From Uranotaenia lowii (lineage: Eukaryota > Arthropoda > Insecta > Diptera > Culicidae), in NCBI RefSeq assembly GCF_029784155.1, contig NC_073693.1, positions 336,924,023 through 336,988,022 of the forward strand: 64,000 nucleotides of DNA. The letters run 5' to 3'. The notes under the pieces were generated by a model, which saw only the letters and a list, made by a program, of their open reading frames with translations, had not been told where the DNA came from and made no database searches. Each line of letters starts with the position of its first letter. The first letter of the stretch is position 1. Positions 53,501-64,000 of this stretch are shown here, piece by piece. Both the position numbers and the translations under genes were made by a program.

Positions 53501-56500
53501 AATTTTGACAATTTTGACAATTTTGACAATTTTGACAATTTTGACAATTTTGACAATTTTGACAATTTTGACAATTTTGACAATTTTGACAATTTTGACA
53601 ATTTTGACAATTTTGACAATTTTGACAATTTCGACAATTTCGACAATTTTAACAATTTTGACAATTTTGACAATTTTGACAATTTTTACAATTTTGACAA
53701 TTTTGACAATTTTGACAATTTTGACAATTTTGACAATTTTGACAATTTTGACAATTTTGACAATTTTGACAATTTTGACAATTTTGACAATTTTGACAGT
53801 TTTGACAATTTTGACAATTTTGACAATTTTGACAATTTTGACAATTTTGACAATTTTGACAATTTTGACAATTTTGACAATTTTGACAATTTTGACAATT
53901 TTGGCAATTTTGACAATTTTGACAATTTTGACAATTTTGAAAATTTTGAAATTTTGACAATTTTGACAATTTTGACAATTATGACAATTATGACAATTTT
54001 GACAATTTTGACAATTTTGACAATTTTGACAATTTTGACAATTTTGACAATTTTGACAATTTTGACAATTTTGACAATTTTGACAATTTTGACAATTTTG
54101 ACAATTTTGACAATTTTGACAATTTTGACAATTTTGACAATTTTGACAATTTTGACAATTTTGACAATTTTGACAATTTTGACAATTTTGACAATTTTGA
54201 CAATTTGACAATTTGACAATTTTGACAATTTTGACAATTTTGACAATTTTGACAATTTTGACATTTTGACAATTTTGACAATTTTGACAATTTTGACAAT
54301 TTTGACAATTTTGACAATTTTGACAATTTTGACATTTTTGACAATTTTGACAATTTTGACAATTTTGACAATTTTGACAATTTTGACAATTTTGACAATT
54401 TTGACAATTTTGACAATTTTGACAATTTTGACAATTTTGACAATTTTGACAATTTTGACAATTTTGACAATTTTGACAATTTTGACAATTTTGACAATTT
54501 TGACAATTTTGACAATTTTGACAATTTTGACAATTTTGACAATTTTGACAATTTTGACAATTTTCACAATTTTGACAATTTTGACAATTTTGACAATTTT
54601 GACAATTTTGACAATTTTGACAATTTTGACAATTTTGACAATTTTGACAATTTTGACAATTTTGACAATTTTGACAATTTTGACAATTTTGACAATTTTG
54701 ACAATTTTGACAATTTTGACAATTTTGACAATTTTGACAATTTTGACAATTTTGACAATTTTGACAATTTTGACAATTTTGACAATTTTGACAATTTTGA
54801 CAATTTTGACAATTTTGACAATTTTGACAATTTTGACAATTTTGACAATTTTGACAATTTTGACAATTTTGACAATTTTGACAATTTTGACAATTTTGAC
54901 AATTTTGACAATTTTGACAATTTTGACAATTTTGACAATTTTGACAATTTTGACAATTTTGACAATTTTGACAATTTTGACAATTTTGACAATTTTGACA
55001 ATTTTGACAATTTTGACAATTTTGACAATTTTGACAATTTTGACAATTTTGACAATTTTGACAATTTTGGCAATTTTGACAATTTTGGCAATTTTGACAA
55101 TTTTGACAATTTTGACAATTTTGACAATTTTGACAATTATGACAATTATGACAATTTTGACAATTTTGACAATTTTGACAATTTTGACAATTTTGACTAT
55201 TTTGACAATTTTGACAATTTTGTCAATTTTGACAATTTTGACAATTCTGACAATTTTGACAATTTTGACAATTTTGACAATTTTGACAATTTTGACAATT
55301 TTGACAATTTTGACAATTTTGACAATTTTCACAATTTTGACAATTTTCACAATTTTGACAATTTTCACAATTTTGACAATTTTCACAATTTTGACAATTT
55401 TGACAATTTTGACAATTTTGACAATTTTGACAATTTTGACAATTTTGACAATTTTGACAATTTTGACAATTTTGACAATTTTGACAATTTTGACAATTTT
55501 GACAATTTTGACAATTTTGACAATTTTGACAATTTTGACAATTTTGACAATTTTGACAATTTTGACAATTTGACAATTTTGACAATTTTGACAATTTTGA
55601 CAATTTTGACAATTTTGACAATTTTGACAATTTTGACAATTTTGACAATTTTGACAATTTTGACAATTTTGACAATTTTGACAATTTTGACAATTTTGAC
55701 AATTTTGACAATTTTGACAATTTTGACAATTTTGACAATTTTGACAATTTTGACAATTTTGACAATTTTGACAATTTTGACAATTTTGACAATTTTGACA
55801 ATTTTGACAATTTTGACAATTTTGACAATTTTGACAATTTTGACAATTTTGACAATTTTGACAATTTTGACAATTTTGACAATTTTGACAATTTTGACAA
55901 TTTTGACAATTTTGACAATTTTGACAATTTTGACAATTTTGACAATTTTGACAATTTTGGCAATTTTGACAATTTTGGCAATTTTGACAATTTTGACAAT
56001 TTTGACAATTTTGACAATTTTGACAATTTTGACAATTTTGACAATTATGACAATTTTGACAATTTTGACAATTTTGACAATTTTGACTATTTTGACAATT
56101 TTGACAATTTTGACAATTTTGACAATTTTGACAATTTGGCAATTTTGACAATTTTGACAATTTTGACAATTTTGACAATTTTGACAATTTTGACAATTTT
56201 GACAATTTTGACAATTTTGACAATTTTGACAATTTTGACAATTTTGACAATTTTGACAATTTTCACAATTTTGACAATTTTCACAATTTTGACAATTTTG
56301 ACAATTTTCACAATTTTGACAATTTTCACAATTTTGACAATTTTGACAATTTTGACAATTTTGACAATTTTGACAATTTTGACAATTTTGACAATTTTGA
56401 CAATTTTGACAATTTTGACAATTTTGACAATTTTGACAATTTTGACAATTTTGACAATTTTGACAATTTTGACAATTTTGACAATTTTGACAATTTTGAC

Positions 56501-57006
56501 AATTTTGACAATTTTGACAATTTTGACAATTTTGACAATTTTGACAATTTCGACAATTTTGACAATTTTGACAATTTTGACAATTTTGACAATTTTGACA
56601 ATTTTGACAATTTTGACAATTTTGACAATTTTGACAATTTTGACAATTTTGACAATTTTGACAATTTTGACAATTTTGACAATTTTGACAATTTTGACAA
56701 TTTTGACAATTTTGACAATTTTGACAATTTTGACAATTTTGACAATTTTGACAATTTTGACAATTTTGACAATTTTGACAATTTTGACAATTTTGACAAT
56801 TTTGACAATTTTGACAATTTTGACAATTTTGACAATTTTGACAATTTTGACAATTTTGACAATTTTGATAATTTTGATAATTTTGACAATTTTGACAATT
56901 TTGACATTTTTGACAATTTTGACAATTTTGACAATTTTGACAATTTTGACAATTTTGACAATTTTGACAATTTTGACAATTTTGACAATTTTGACAATTT
57001 TGACAT
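50591..57006. repeat. 9-bp satellite array C, main block, unit TTTTGACAA, about 710 copies
   Basis: 6.4 kb of near-pure TTTTGACAA. Single-base deletions (GACAATTTGAC) break the phase at about 51731, 52358, 52548, 52663-52690, 52750, 52990-53020, 54205 and 55570. Variant units (TTGGCAA, TTATGACAA, TTTTCACAA, TTGACTATT) recur in the same order, which shows internal duplication of large blocks. Open frames of up to 1337 codons on either strand (Asn-Cys-Gln, Lys-Ile-Val, Ser-Lys-Leu, Thr-Ile-Leu, Asp-Asn-Phe repeats) are artefacts of a 9-bp unit without stops. Confidence 0.97.
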
Positions 57007-59318
57007 TTATTTTTCTTGTTTTTCTTGTGAATTTTAATTTATAATTTTCTATCGTTTTTGTTTATTTTTTATGTTTTTTTTGTCATCTGAATATTATGTT
57101 TACTTAGGTAGTTTAAATTTATTGTTTTTTTTTTCAACTTTATTATACTGTCATTTGTCATAAATTATTGTCACATTGGAATCGTTTTATTAATTGAGTT
57201 TATTGTAATTTTTGTAATACTGTTATTTTTTGTTGAATTTGTTAGGAAATTTTCTTTTGCTCTCAACATAAAATGCACGATGATAAGAAAATCTTTGATC
57301 TCATCTGATAGACCACTAGATATCATCGAACTCCAAAAACCACCAAATTCACCCGAAAATCAACGTTTTCTCCCCCAAACTAACAAACCGATGATGATAT
57401 CCCGACGAAAGCTGCTTCCTGCCTTCCGACGATAATATCTGGATTGGTTTTGGGTGAATCGTATGGGTTTTGCAAATGTAGCAATTTCGTTCGGGTATTG
57501 GGTGTGACTTTTCAACCATTCGTGGTTTTTCTCTTGCTGTCTGACTGACTGACTGACTGACTGAAAGGCGAAATGAAGCCAGACCAGAGCTGTCTGTGAG
57601 CTTGGGATGCAATTCAGCTTCAACCAGACCAGGCCAAGCCTTGCCTTGCATTGATTGGCCAAATTGTGTCAATGCTGCGTATGCCTACAGTTTGGCTTTT
57701 TCGGTAATTGGATCGGATCGGAGCGAGCTCGTTTGGCTTCGTTAAGGGATTGATTTTGGAACGGGGAATGAAATTTTTTTGACTGAGTTCTACCAAATTG
57801 TTGGAATGGCTTGGAGTTGGGTTTGCATTCTGAAGCTATTTTTAGGAATACAAATTTAGCATGATTCAAGTTAATTGTTTCATCAATTCCCTAATTGATG
57901 TCAGACAACTCGTAATGAGTTTAGGTTCAATCTTTCAAAAATATTTGGTTAACGCCAAATACTGAAATATTGATCACTTTGAAACTAGCTGAACTTATTT
58001 CTCACGGTCGCCATGTGAGATTTGTGAAAACAAAATTCTTATATATAATAATCTATCAATCCCCTTCGAAAAAATCATTTTTACATTCCAATCTTCTGCA
58101 ATTATATGCGAAAGTATTCTCGTTCGAAATAAACGAGGATTTGGCTGAGTATTTCCTATTATTTTTTCCCCATTTCTTTGCTAGTTCCTGATAAATCCGT
58201 TATTCAATTTATCTTCGTACAAAAGAGACGCTGTACATCTCAAAATCACCCACAAAAGCAGATTGATTAAATCTCAACGCGCTCGAAAAAGAAGGGAGAA
58301 AAAAAGCGGGAAACCCATCCGAAACAATATATTCGGATCCCAATCTTCCAGCAGGCAGCTGGGGAAAACTTCCGAAACTATTTGGCGAACACTAACGGAT
58401 GAAGATGTGCGCTTTTCCTTCAGCCCCAAAGCTGGTGGCTGCTATTTGTCCTGTTCTAAGTAGGAAAATCCAGGAGAAATATAGAAAAAAAAATCGGTAG
58501 AATTTTCGCTTTAGTTGTAGTTTGTATGTTGTCGTTTCCATCTTTGGGTTATTTTTTTTTCCTCCTTACTTTTTTCCATCGAAGCTTCTGCGAGAAACCA
58601 GAAGGAAGCAATTGGGAGAGGGGCTTCGAAGTGGGGGCGTTTCGAAGTTTCAGGGAGCTCGAAAGATATCAAACCATTAATTATCGTCGCGTTTCGGGCA
58701 AGTGGGAGTCTTTATCGGGGCATTTGGAACTTGACTCCGACACACGGCGAATACGAAACTGCTCGAGGTCCTCATCGGTTTTTCGGGCGGATGAAAAGTA
58801 AAAGACGAAGAAATAGAAATGGTGATGAAGAAGCATCTGTCTTATCAGTCTTGTAAAGACAAATTATCTGGAAACAAAAAGGACGACTTGCGAGTGAAGT
58901 GGTGTTTGTATGTGGGTGGGTGGATTGTTCATCCTTAGAAGCAGGGAAAAGAGTCTCTGCTAAGAAATTGAGTGGCTCCTCTCGGAAGAGTGGGATCAAT
59001 TTGGCGTGTGTTAAATATTCATGCAAGACAAATTGGAATTAATGAAAGCAGCAGACGAGATTTCAATCTACTTCGCTTTCGGCTGGGTTCAATTTTCAGT
59101 GAATTCATCGGGATGACTTTCCGATTGCCCGATTTATAGAGATAACGAGACGGAAAAAATCCGAAACATCTGTTTCTGCTTAGAAATTTTCAATCATTCA
59201 AGAAAAAATGAGCAGACAACAATAAAATCGAAACTATTTGTTCGAGACATTCGGGTTGCTATTTCACGATAAATGCCAAATTTTCGTCAAAAGTAAAGCA
59301 TTTAGGAGTTACCAATCA
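57007..59318. other. Noncoding DNA between arrays C and D
   Basis: The first ~300 bp are T-rich. From 57300 the composition is balanced and single-copy-looking. A CTGA tetranucleotide run (six units) lies at 57541-57564. The longest open frames (57349-57672 minus, 58526-58801 plus) have no domain; the latter starts with a hydrophobic stretch that could be read as a signal peptide but lacks other support. Confidence 0.4.
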
Positions 59319-60600
59319 CATTTTTGACATTTTTAAAATGGCATTTTTGTCATTCTTGACATTTTTGTCATTTTTGACATTTTTTGACATTTTTTGACAT
59401 TTTTGGCATTTTTGAAATTTATGAGATTTTTGAGAATTTTGACATTTTTGACATTTTTAAATTTTAGACATTTTTAATTTTTTTGACATTTTTGACATTT
59501 TTGATATATTTGACATATTTGACATTTTTGACATTTTTGACATTTTTGACATTTTTGATACATTTTTGTCAAAATACATTTTTAATATTTTTGACATTTT
59601 TGACATTTTTGTCATTTTTGACATTTTTGACATTTTTGACATTTTTGACATTTTTGACATTTTTGACATTTTTGACATTTTTGACATTTTTGACATTTTT
59701 GACATTTTTGACATTTTTGACATTTTTGACATTTTTGACATTTTTGACATTTTTGACATTTTTGACATTTTTGACATTTTTGACATTTTTGACATTTTTG
59801 ACATTTTTGACATTTTTGACATTTTTGACATTTTTGACATTTTTGACATTTTTGACATTTTTGACATTTTTGACATTTTTGACATTTTTGACATTTTTGA
59901 CATTTTTGACATTTTTGACAATTTTTGACATTTTTGACATTTTTGACATTTTTGACATTTTTGACATTTAGGCATTTTTGACATTTTTGACATTTTTGAC
60001 ATTTTTGACATTTTTGACATTTTTGACATTTTTGACATTTTTGACATTTTTGACATTTTTGACATTTTTGACATTTTTGACATTTTTGACATTTTTAACA
60101 TTTTTGACATTTTTGACATTTTTGACATTTTTGACATTTTTGACATTTTTGACATTTTTGACATTTTTGACATTTTTGACATTTTTGACATTTTTGACAT
60201 TTTTGACATTTTTGACATTTTTGACATTTTTGACATTTTTGACATTTTTGACATTTTTGACATTTTTGACATTTTTGACATTTTTGACATTTTTGACATT
60301 TTTGACATTTTTGACATTTTTGACATTTTTGACATTTTTGACATTTTTGACATTTTTGACATTTTTGACATTTTTGACATTTTTGACATTTTTGACATTT
60401 TTGACATTTTTGACATTTTTGACATTTTTGACATTTTTGACATTTTTGACATTTTTGACATTTTTGACATTTTTGACATTTTTGACATTTTTGACATTTT
60501 TGACATTTTTGACATTTTTGACATTTTTGACATTTTTGACATTTTTGACATTTTTGACATTTTTGACATTTTTGACATTTTTGACATTTTTGACATTTTT
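59319..60600. repeat. 9-bp satellite array D, unit TTTTTGACA, about 140 copies
   Basis: Degenerate from 59319 to about 59590 (TTTTTGTCA, TTTTTTGACA, TTTTTGGCA, TTTTTGATA), then nearly pure TTTTTGACA to 60600. The unit equals that of the first block of array C, 9 kb upstream, in the same orientation. Open frames (Met-Ser-Lys, Phe-Leu-Thr repeats) are artefacts. Confidence 0.97.
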
Positions 60601-61740
60601 TACTTTTGTTACTTTTTTATTTAGTTGCTTGTAAACTTTTAAATTTTTTTACTTTTTTTTTGCTTTTTTTTTGCTTTTCTACTTTTTTACTTTTTTCCTT
60701 TTTTTACTTTTTACATTTTATTTTTTTTACTTTTTTACTATTTTATTTTTTTACGTTTTTACTCTTGTATTTTTTTCATTTTTACTTTTTTTCTTTTTTA
60801 CTTTTTTACTTTTAATTTTTTTTTACTTTTTTACTTTTTTACTTTTTTACTTTTTTACTTTTTTACTTTTTTACTAATTTACTTTTTTACTTTTTAACTT
60901 TTTCACCTTCTTACTTTTTTTCACTTTAACTTTTTTACATTTTAACTTTTTTCTTATCTTACTTGTTTGGAATTTTTGACTTTTTTTATGCTTTTCGAAC
61001 TTTTTCGATTTTCAGACTATTTTAATGGCTTTTTTTACTTTTTTTAATTGTTTGAGGTTTTGGTTTATTTTTATTTTTACTTTTTTGTCCTTTTTGATAT
61101 TTTTTAAACCTTTTTTGGCATTTTTTTATACTGTTTTGAATTATGACACTTTTTAGTTTTTCGACCTTTCCGATTTTCTTTACTTTATGAATTTTTTTTG
61201 ACTGTTCAATTAATTTCTTTGACTGTTGTATAATTTTTTTGATAGTTTTGAATGTTTTGACTTTTTTGACTTTTTTGAGTTTTTTTACTATCCTAACTTT
61301 ATATTTTACTTGGACTTTGAAGACTTTTTTCACTTCTTTTTGACCTTTTTTTGCTTTTCTTACTTTTTTAACTTTTGTGACTTTATTTACTTTTATTACT
61401 TTTTTGACTTTTTGTTTTTTACATTCTTGAATGTTTTTTTTTTTACTTTTTAACGTTTTTGTCTTTTTTGTTTCTTTGACTTTTTTTTAAACTTTTTACG
61501 CGTTTGGCTTTTTTAATGTTATGGACTTTTATTGGCTTTTTTGACTGGTATCAGTTTTTCCATTCATTTTCTCTTTTAACTTTTTAAGACTTGATATTTT
61601 TATATTTTTTAATTGAAATTGTTGACTTTTTGTTTTTGAATATTTTGATGTTTTGACTATTTCGTTATTTTTAACTTTTCTTTTTATTTCAGTTTTTTGT
61701 AACGTTAGTGACATTAAAAATCATTGTTTGTTTTTGTTAA
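60601..61740. repeat. T-rich decayed repeat tail beyond array D
   Basis: Dominated by TTTTTTAC words (densest 60800-60900), then TTTTTTGAC/TTTTTTGAG words (61020-61560), with decreasing regularity. It looks like an old or fast-mutating extension of the 9-mer array with period 8-9. No gene; the phenylalanine-rich open frames are artefacts. Confidence 0.65.
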
Positions 61741-62090
61741 AATTATAAAAAACACGAACTTTGATTAGTGAAATGATGATATGGTTTATTTATTCTCCAG
61801 GTTTCAGATATGAGTGCTGACTATGATTCTGAATTTTCTTTTGATGATTTTACATTCCCAAATTTTCAATTTTGTATTTTTTCTTAAAACAATTATTTTT
61901 GAACGATTTATTGAATTTTGTACTTTTAAATATATGTTTTCAGTTTTTTACAATTATCATCATCATCATCATCACTACGCATTTCTGATTATTTGAAAAT
62001 TATTTATTTTTCTCATTTAATTTTTTAGTACGTTTCAAACAATAAATACTTTATTTCATTGGTTTTCTTAGTTATTTTTAACTGGTTAAA
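61741..62090. other. AT-rich DNA up to the second gap
   Basis: No gene seen. A short CAT repeat lies near 61957-61975. Confidence 0.4.
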
Positions 62091-62590
62091 NNNNNNNNNN
62101 NNNNNNNNNNNNNNNNNNNNNNNNNNNNNNNNNNNNNNNNNNNNNNNNNNNNNNNNNNNNNNNNNNNNNNNNNNNNNNNNNNNNNNNNNNNNNNNNNNNN
62201 NNNNNNNNNNNNNNNNNNNNNNNNNNNNNNNNNNNNNNNNNNNNNNNNNNNNNNNNNNNNNNNNNNNNNNNNNNNNNNNNNNNNNNNNNNNNNNNNNNNN
62301 NNNNNNNNNNNNNNNNNNNNNNNNNNNNNNNNNNNNNNNNNNNNNNNNNNNNNNNNNNNNNNNNNNNNNNNNNNNNNNNNNNNNNNNNNNNNNNNNNNNN
62401 NNNNNNNNNNNNNNNNNNNNNNNNNNNNNNNNNNNNNNNNNNNNNNNNNNNNNNNNNNNNNNNNNNNNNNNNNNNNNNNNNNNNNNNNNNNNNNNNNNNN
62501 NNNNNNNNNNNNNNNNNNNNNNNNNNNNNNNNNNNNNNNNNNNNNNNNNNNNNNNNNNNNNNNNNNNNNNNNNNNNNNNNNNNNNNNNNN
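62091..62590. other. Assembly gap (500 N)
   Basis: Exactly 500 N, a placeholder of unknown true length. It cuts the second RTE element, whose endonuclease frame runs into it. Confidence 0.99.
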
Positions 62591-63333
62591 TCGATGTTGG
62601 CGCCCCGACAGGATCTGACGTCGATGATGTCCGAAAAGTGCCGGCTGTCGATCAAAACGTGGTCGATCTGTGATTGCGTTTGGTACGGTGATCTCCAGGT
62701 GTACTTGTGTGGGAGGCGGTGCTGAAAAAAGGTACTACGTACGGCCATTCGTTTGGAGGCGGCGAAATCAATAAGTCTGAGGCCGTTTTCATTGGTCAGC
62801 TGGTGCGCGCTGAACCTTCCAATTGTCGGTTTAAATTCCTCCTCCTGGCCGACCTGAGCATTGAAATCCCCGATGACGATCTTGATATCATGTTTTGGGC
62901 AACGGTCGTATTCACGCTCCAGCTGCGCGTAGAATTCGTCTTTGTCGTCACCGGTACTTCCGAGGTGAGGGCTGTGCACGTTGATGATGCTGATGTTGAA
63001 GAACCGGCCCTTGATTCTCAACCGGCACATTCGTGAGTTGATCGGCCACCACCCGATCACGCGCTTTTGCATCTTTCCCATCACTATAAAAGCTGTTCCA
63101 AGCTCGTGTGTGTTGCCGCAGCTCTGGTAGATGGCACGACCATCTGGATACGTTCGTACCGTGGAGCCCTTCCAGCATACCTCCTGCAGCGCTACGATGT
63201 CGAATTTGCGGCTCTTCAATTCGTTGGAGAGCACGTGGGTACTGCCCACAAAATTTAGAGATCGGCAGTTCCATGTTCCAAGTTTCCAATCGCTAGTCCC
63301 TTTTCGTCGCGTGGGTCTTTGCCGATTTCCATC
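62591..63333 (-). pseudogene. RTE-type APE endonuclease, N-terminal part, frameshifted and cut by the gap
   Basis: An ATG at 63333 starts a frame that is left near 63290 by an indel. The adjacent frame then carries the endonuclease: 'WKLGTWNCRSLNFVGS', 'ALQEVCWKG' (catalytic Glu), 'IINVHSPHLGS', 'IVIGDFNAQVG', 'IDHVLIDSR' and the start of the terminal motif at the gap edge. The sequence differs strongly from the first RTE ORF (for example QEVCWKG versus SEVRWPN), so it is a different family of the same general type. Whether the indel is real or an assembly error next to a gap cannot be told. Confidence 0.8.
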
Positions 63334-63660
63334 CGAAATTTGTTGTTCGTTATTCGTTGCTTATGTTTTTTTAGTAGTCACAGGCTCGCAAGGCCCGCAG
63401 CTAACCCCACTATCTCGCAGGAGGACCGTCGTGATGTTGCTGTTTTGGGTCCCGAACACCACCGGGACGCTGTTGCACTCCGCACGCCGCCCCTAACATG
63501 GAGAACAGACGCGTACGAAGCCCCCTAACTCATTCTGCATGCGACCAAAGCATCCACCGGGGTTGGGTACCCGATCTCCGCTAAGGTTGCTCGCACCCCA
63601 GCTAGTACCACGGGGAGGTAGAGAATCGGAGTTGCAGACAAGAGGTGATATGACCACTAC
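62591..63660 (-). mobile_element. Second RTE-type element, 5' part only
   Basis: The minus-strand leader (about 63334-63660) contains GCCGCCCCTAACATGG...GAACAGACG at 63486-63511, matching the leader module of the element at 1615-4855. Its coding sequence begins near 63333 and enters the gap at 62590. The remaining RT part would lie at 62091-62590 or be missing: the 500-N gap is too short for a complete RT, and beyond it (below 62090) no RT sequence is seen, so either the gap is larger than drawn or the copy is truncated. Confidence 0.75.
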
Positions 63661-64000
63661 CCGAGGGTTGGGTGTATGGGGTCTCGAGTTGCACATTGTC
63701 TACTTCACTAGCCAAAAGTTCTTTTATATTGATAGTTAAATAAACATTTAAAATCATTACTTTCAAAAATAAGTCCTGAAAAAGACGAAAAAAAAATTTT
63801 TTATAGGAATTTAATCCATTAAGGTCATTTTTTCTCGATAAAAGAGAGATCTTGAAGGCTCCATTTAAAAAAAACTTTATTTCAGTTTTATTTTTAACTC
63901 TTGTAAACTCTATACATTCAGATTTAAGTTTAAATCTTTGTTTTTGAAGAATCTACAATATAAATAGTGTTCAACAACAAACCAATAAAATCTATTTCAA
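63661..64000. other. AT-rich DNA to the window end
   Basis: After the RTE leader the sequence returns to AT-rich with no recognisable gene or repeat. Confidence 0.4.

Noticed and set aside
50281..57006. CRISPR-like regular repeat
   Set aside because: There are no spacers; units abut directly, and the genome is an insect's.
50198..57044. Giant open frames on both strands over array C (up to 1337 codons)
   Set aside because: Tandem TTTTGACAA has no stop in several frames. The apparent proteins switch between Asn-Cys-Gln, Lys-Ile-Val and Ser-Lys-Leu at each one-base deletion, which selection on a protein would not allow.
58526..58801. 91-codon frame with a hydrophobic N-terminus as a secreted protein gene
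   Set aside because: Signal-like start only; no splice sites, domain or supporting context, and other frames of like length occur nearby.
59457..60634. Met-Ser-Lys / Phe-Leu-Thr repeat frames over array D
   Set aside because: Same cause: a stop-free 9-bp unit.

Overview
The window looks like a repeat-dominated stretch of a large, AT-rich insect genome, most likely a mosquito (Culicidae). This rests on the transposon families seen (an ITmD37E-type mariner relative with exact D-37-E spacing, RTE-type and LOA-type non-LTR elements, copia and gypsy LTR elements, a tRNA-derived SINE) and on GTAAGT-type splice donors in candidate exons. Species cannot be read from the sequence. Two 500-N assembly gaps (10043-10542 and 62091-62590) are present. 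No host gene is established; two possible exons (9120-9211 minus, 15023-15263 plus) are reported with low confidence. Almost every long open frame is either a transposon protein or an artefact of a 9-bp tandem repeat.

Layout. 1-10 kb: an RTE-type element with one long open frame (minus, 1630-4593), then AT-rich DNA with degenerate dispersed repeats and a possible acidic first exon. 10.9-14.7 kb: a dead ITmD37E transposase, a dead copia pol fragment and a ~145-bp tandem repeat. 17.17-21.90 kb: a DNA transposon with 17-18-bp perfect terminal inverted repeats; its own small spliced gene is interrupted by an L2/CR1-group retrotransposon with an open 1004-codon ORF. 21.97-25.05 kb and 26.69-27.57 kb: two 9-bp satellite arrays.

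28.38-47.87 kb is a three-level nest. A LOA-type retrotransposon is flanked by a 127-bp direct repeat that behaves as an exceptionally long target-site duplication. It was split by a copia element (164-bp LTRs, 5-bp duplication GGATG), which was split by a gypsy element (1722-bp LTRs, 4-bp duplication TGCT). The reading frames of the split hosts match on the two sides of each insertion, so the order of events is LOA first, copia second, gypsy last. The gypsy element carries the richest unexplained structure: four short LTR hairpins with compensatory stem changes, a strong hairpin next to the primer site, a tandem slippery site at the gag-pol overlap, and LTRs that are identical except for their last ~320 bp.

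47.9-62.1 kb: single-copy-looking noncoding DNA, a SINE with a perfect 12-bp duplication, a 6.7-kb 9-bp satellite with internal higher-order duplication, more noncoding DNA, a further 1.3-kb array of the same 9-mer and a T-rich decayed tail. 62.6-63.7 kb: the 5' part of a second RTE-type element, cut by the gap. The four 9-bp arrays together occupy about 12 kb, close to a fifth of the window.
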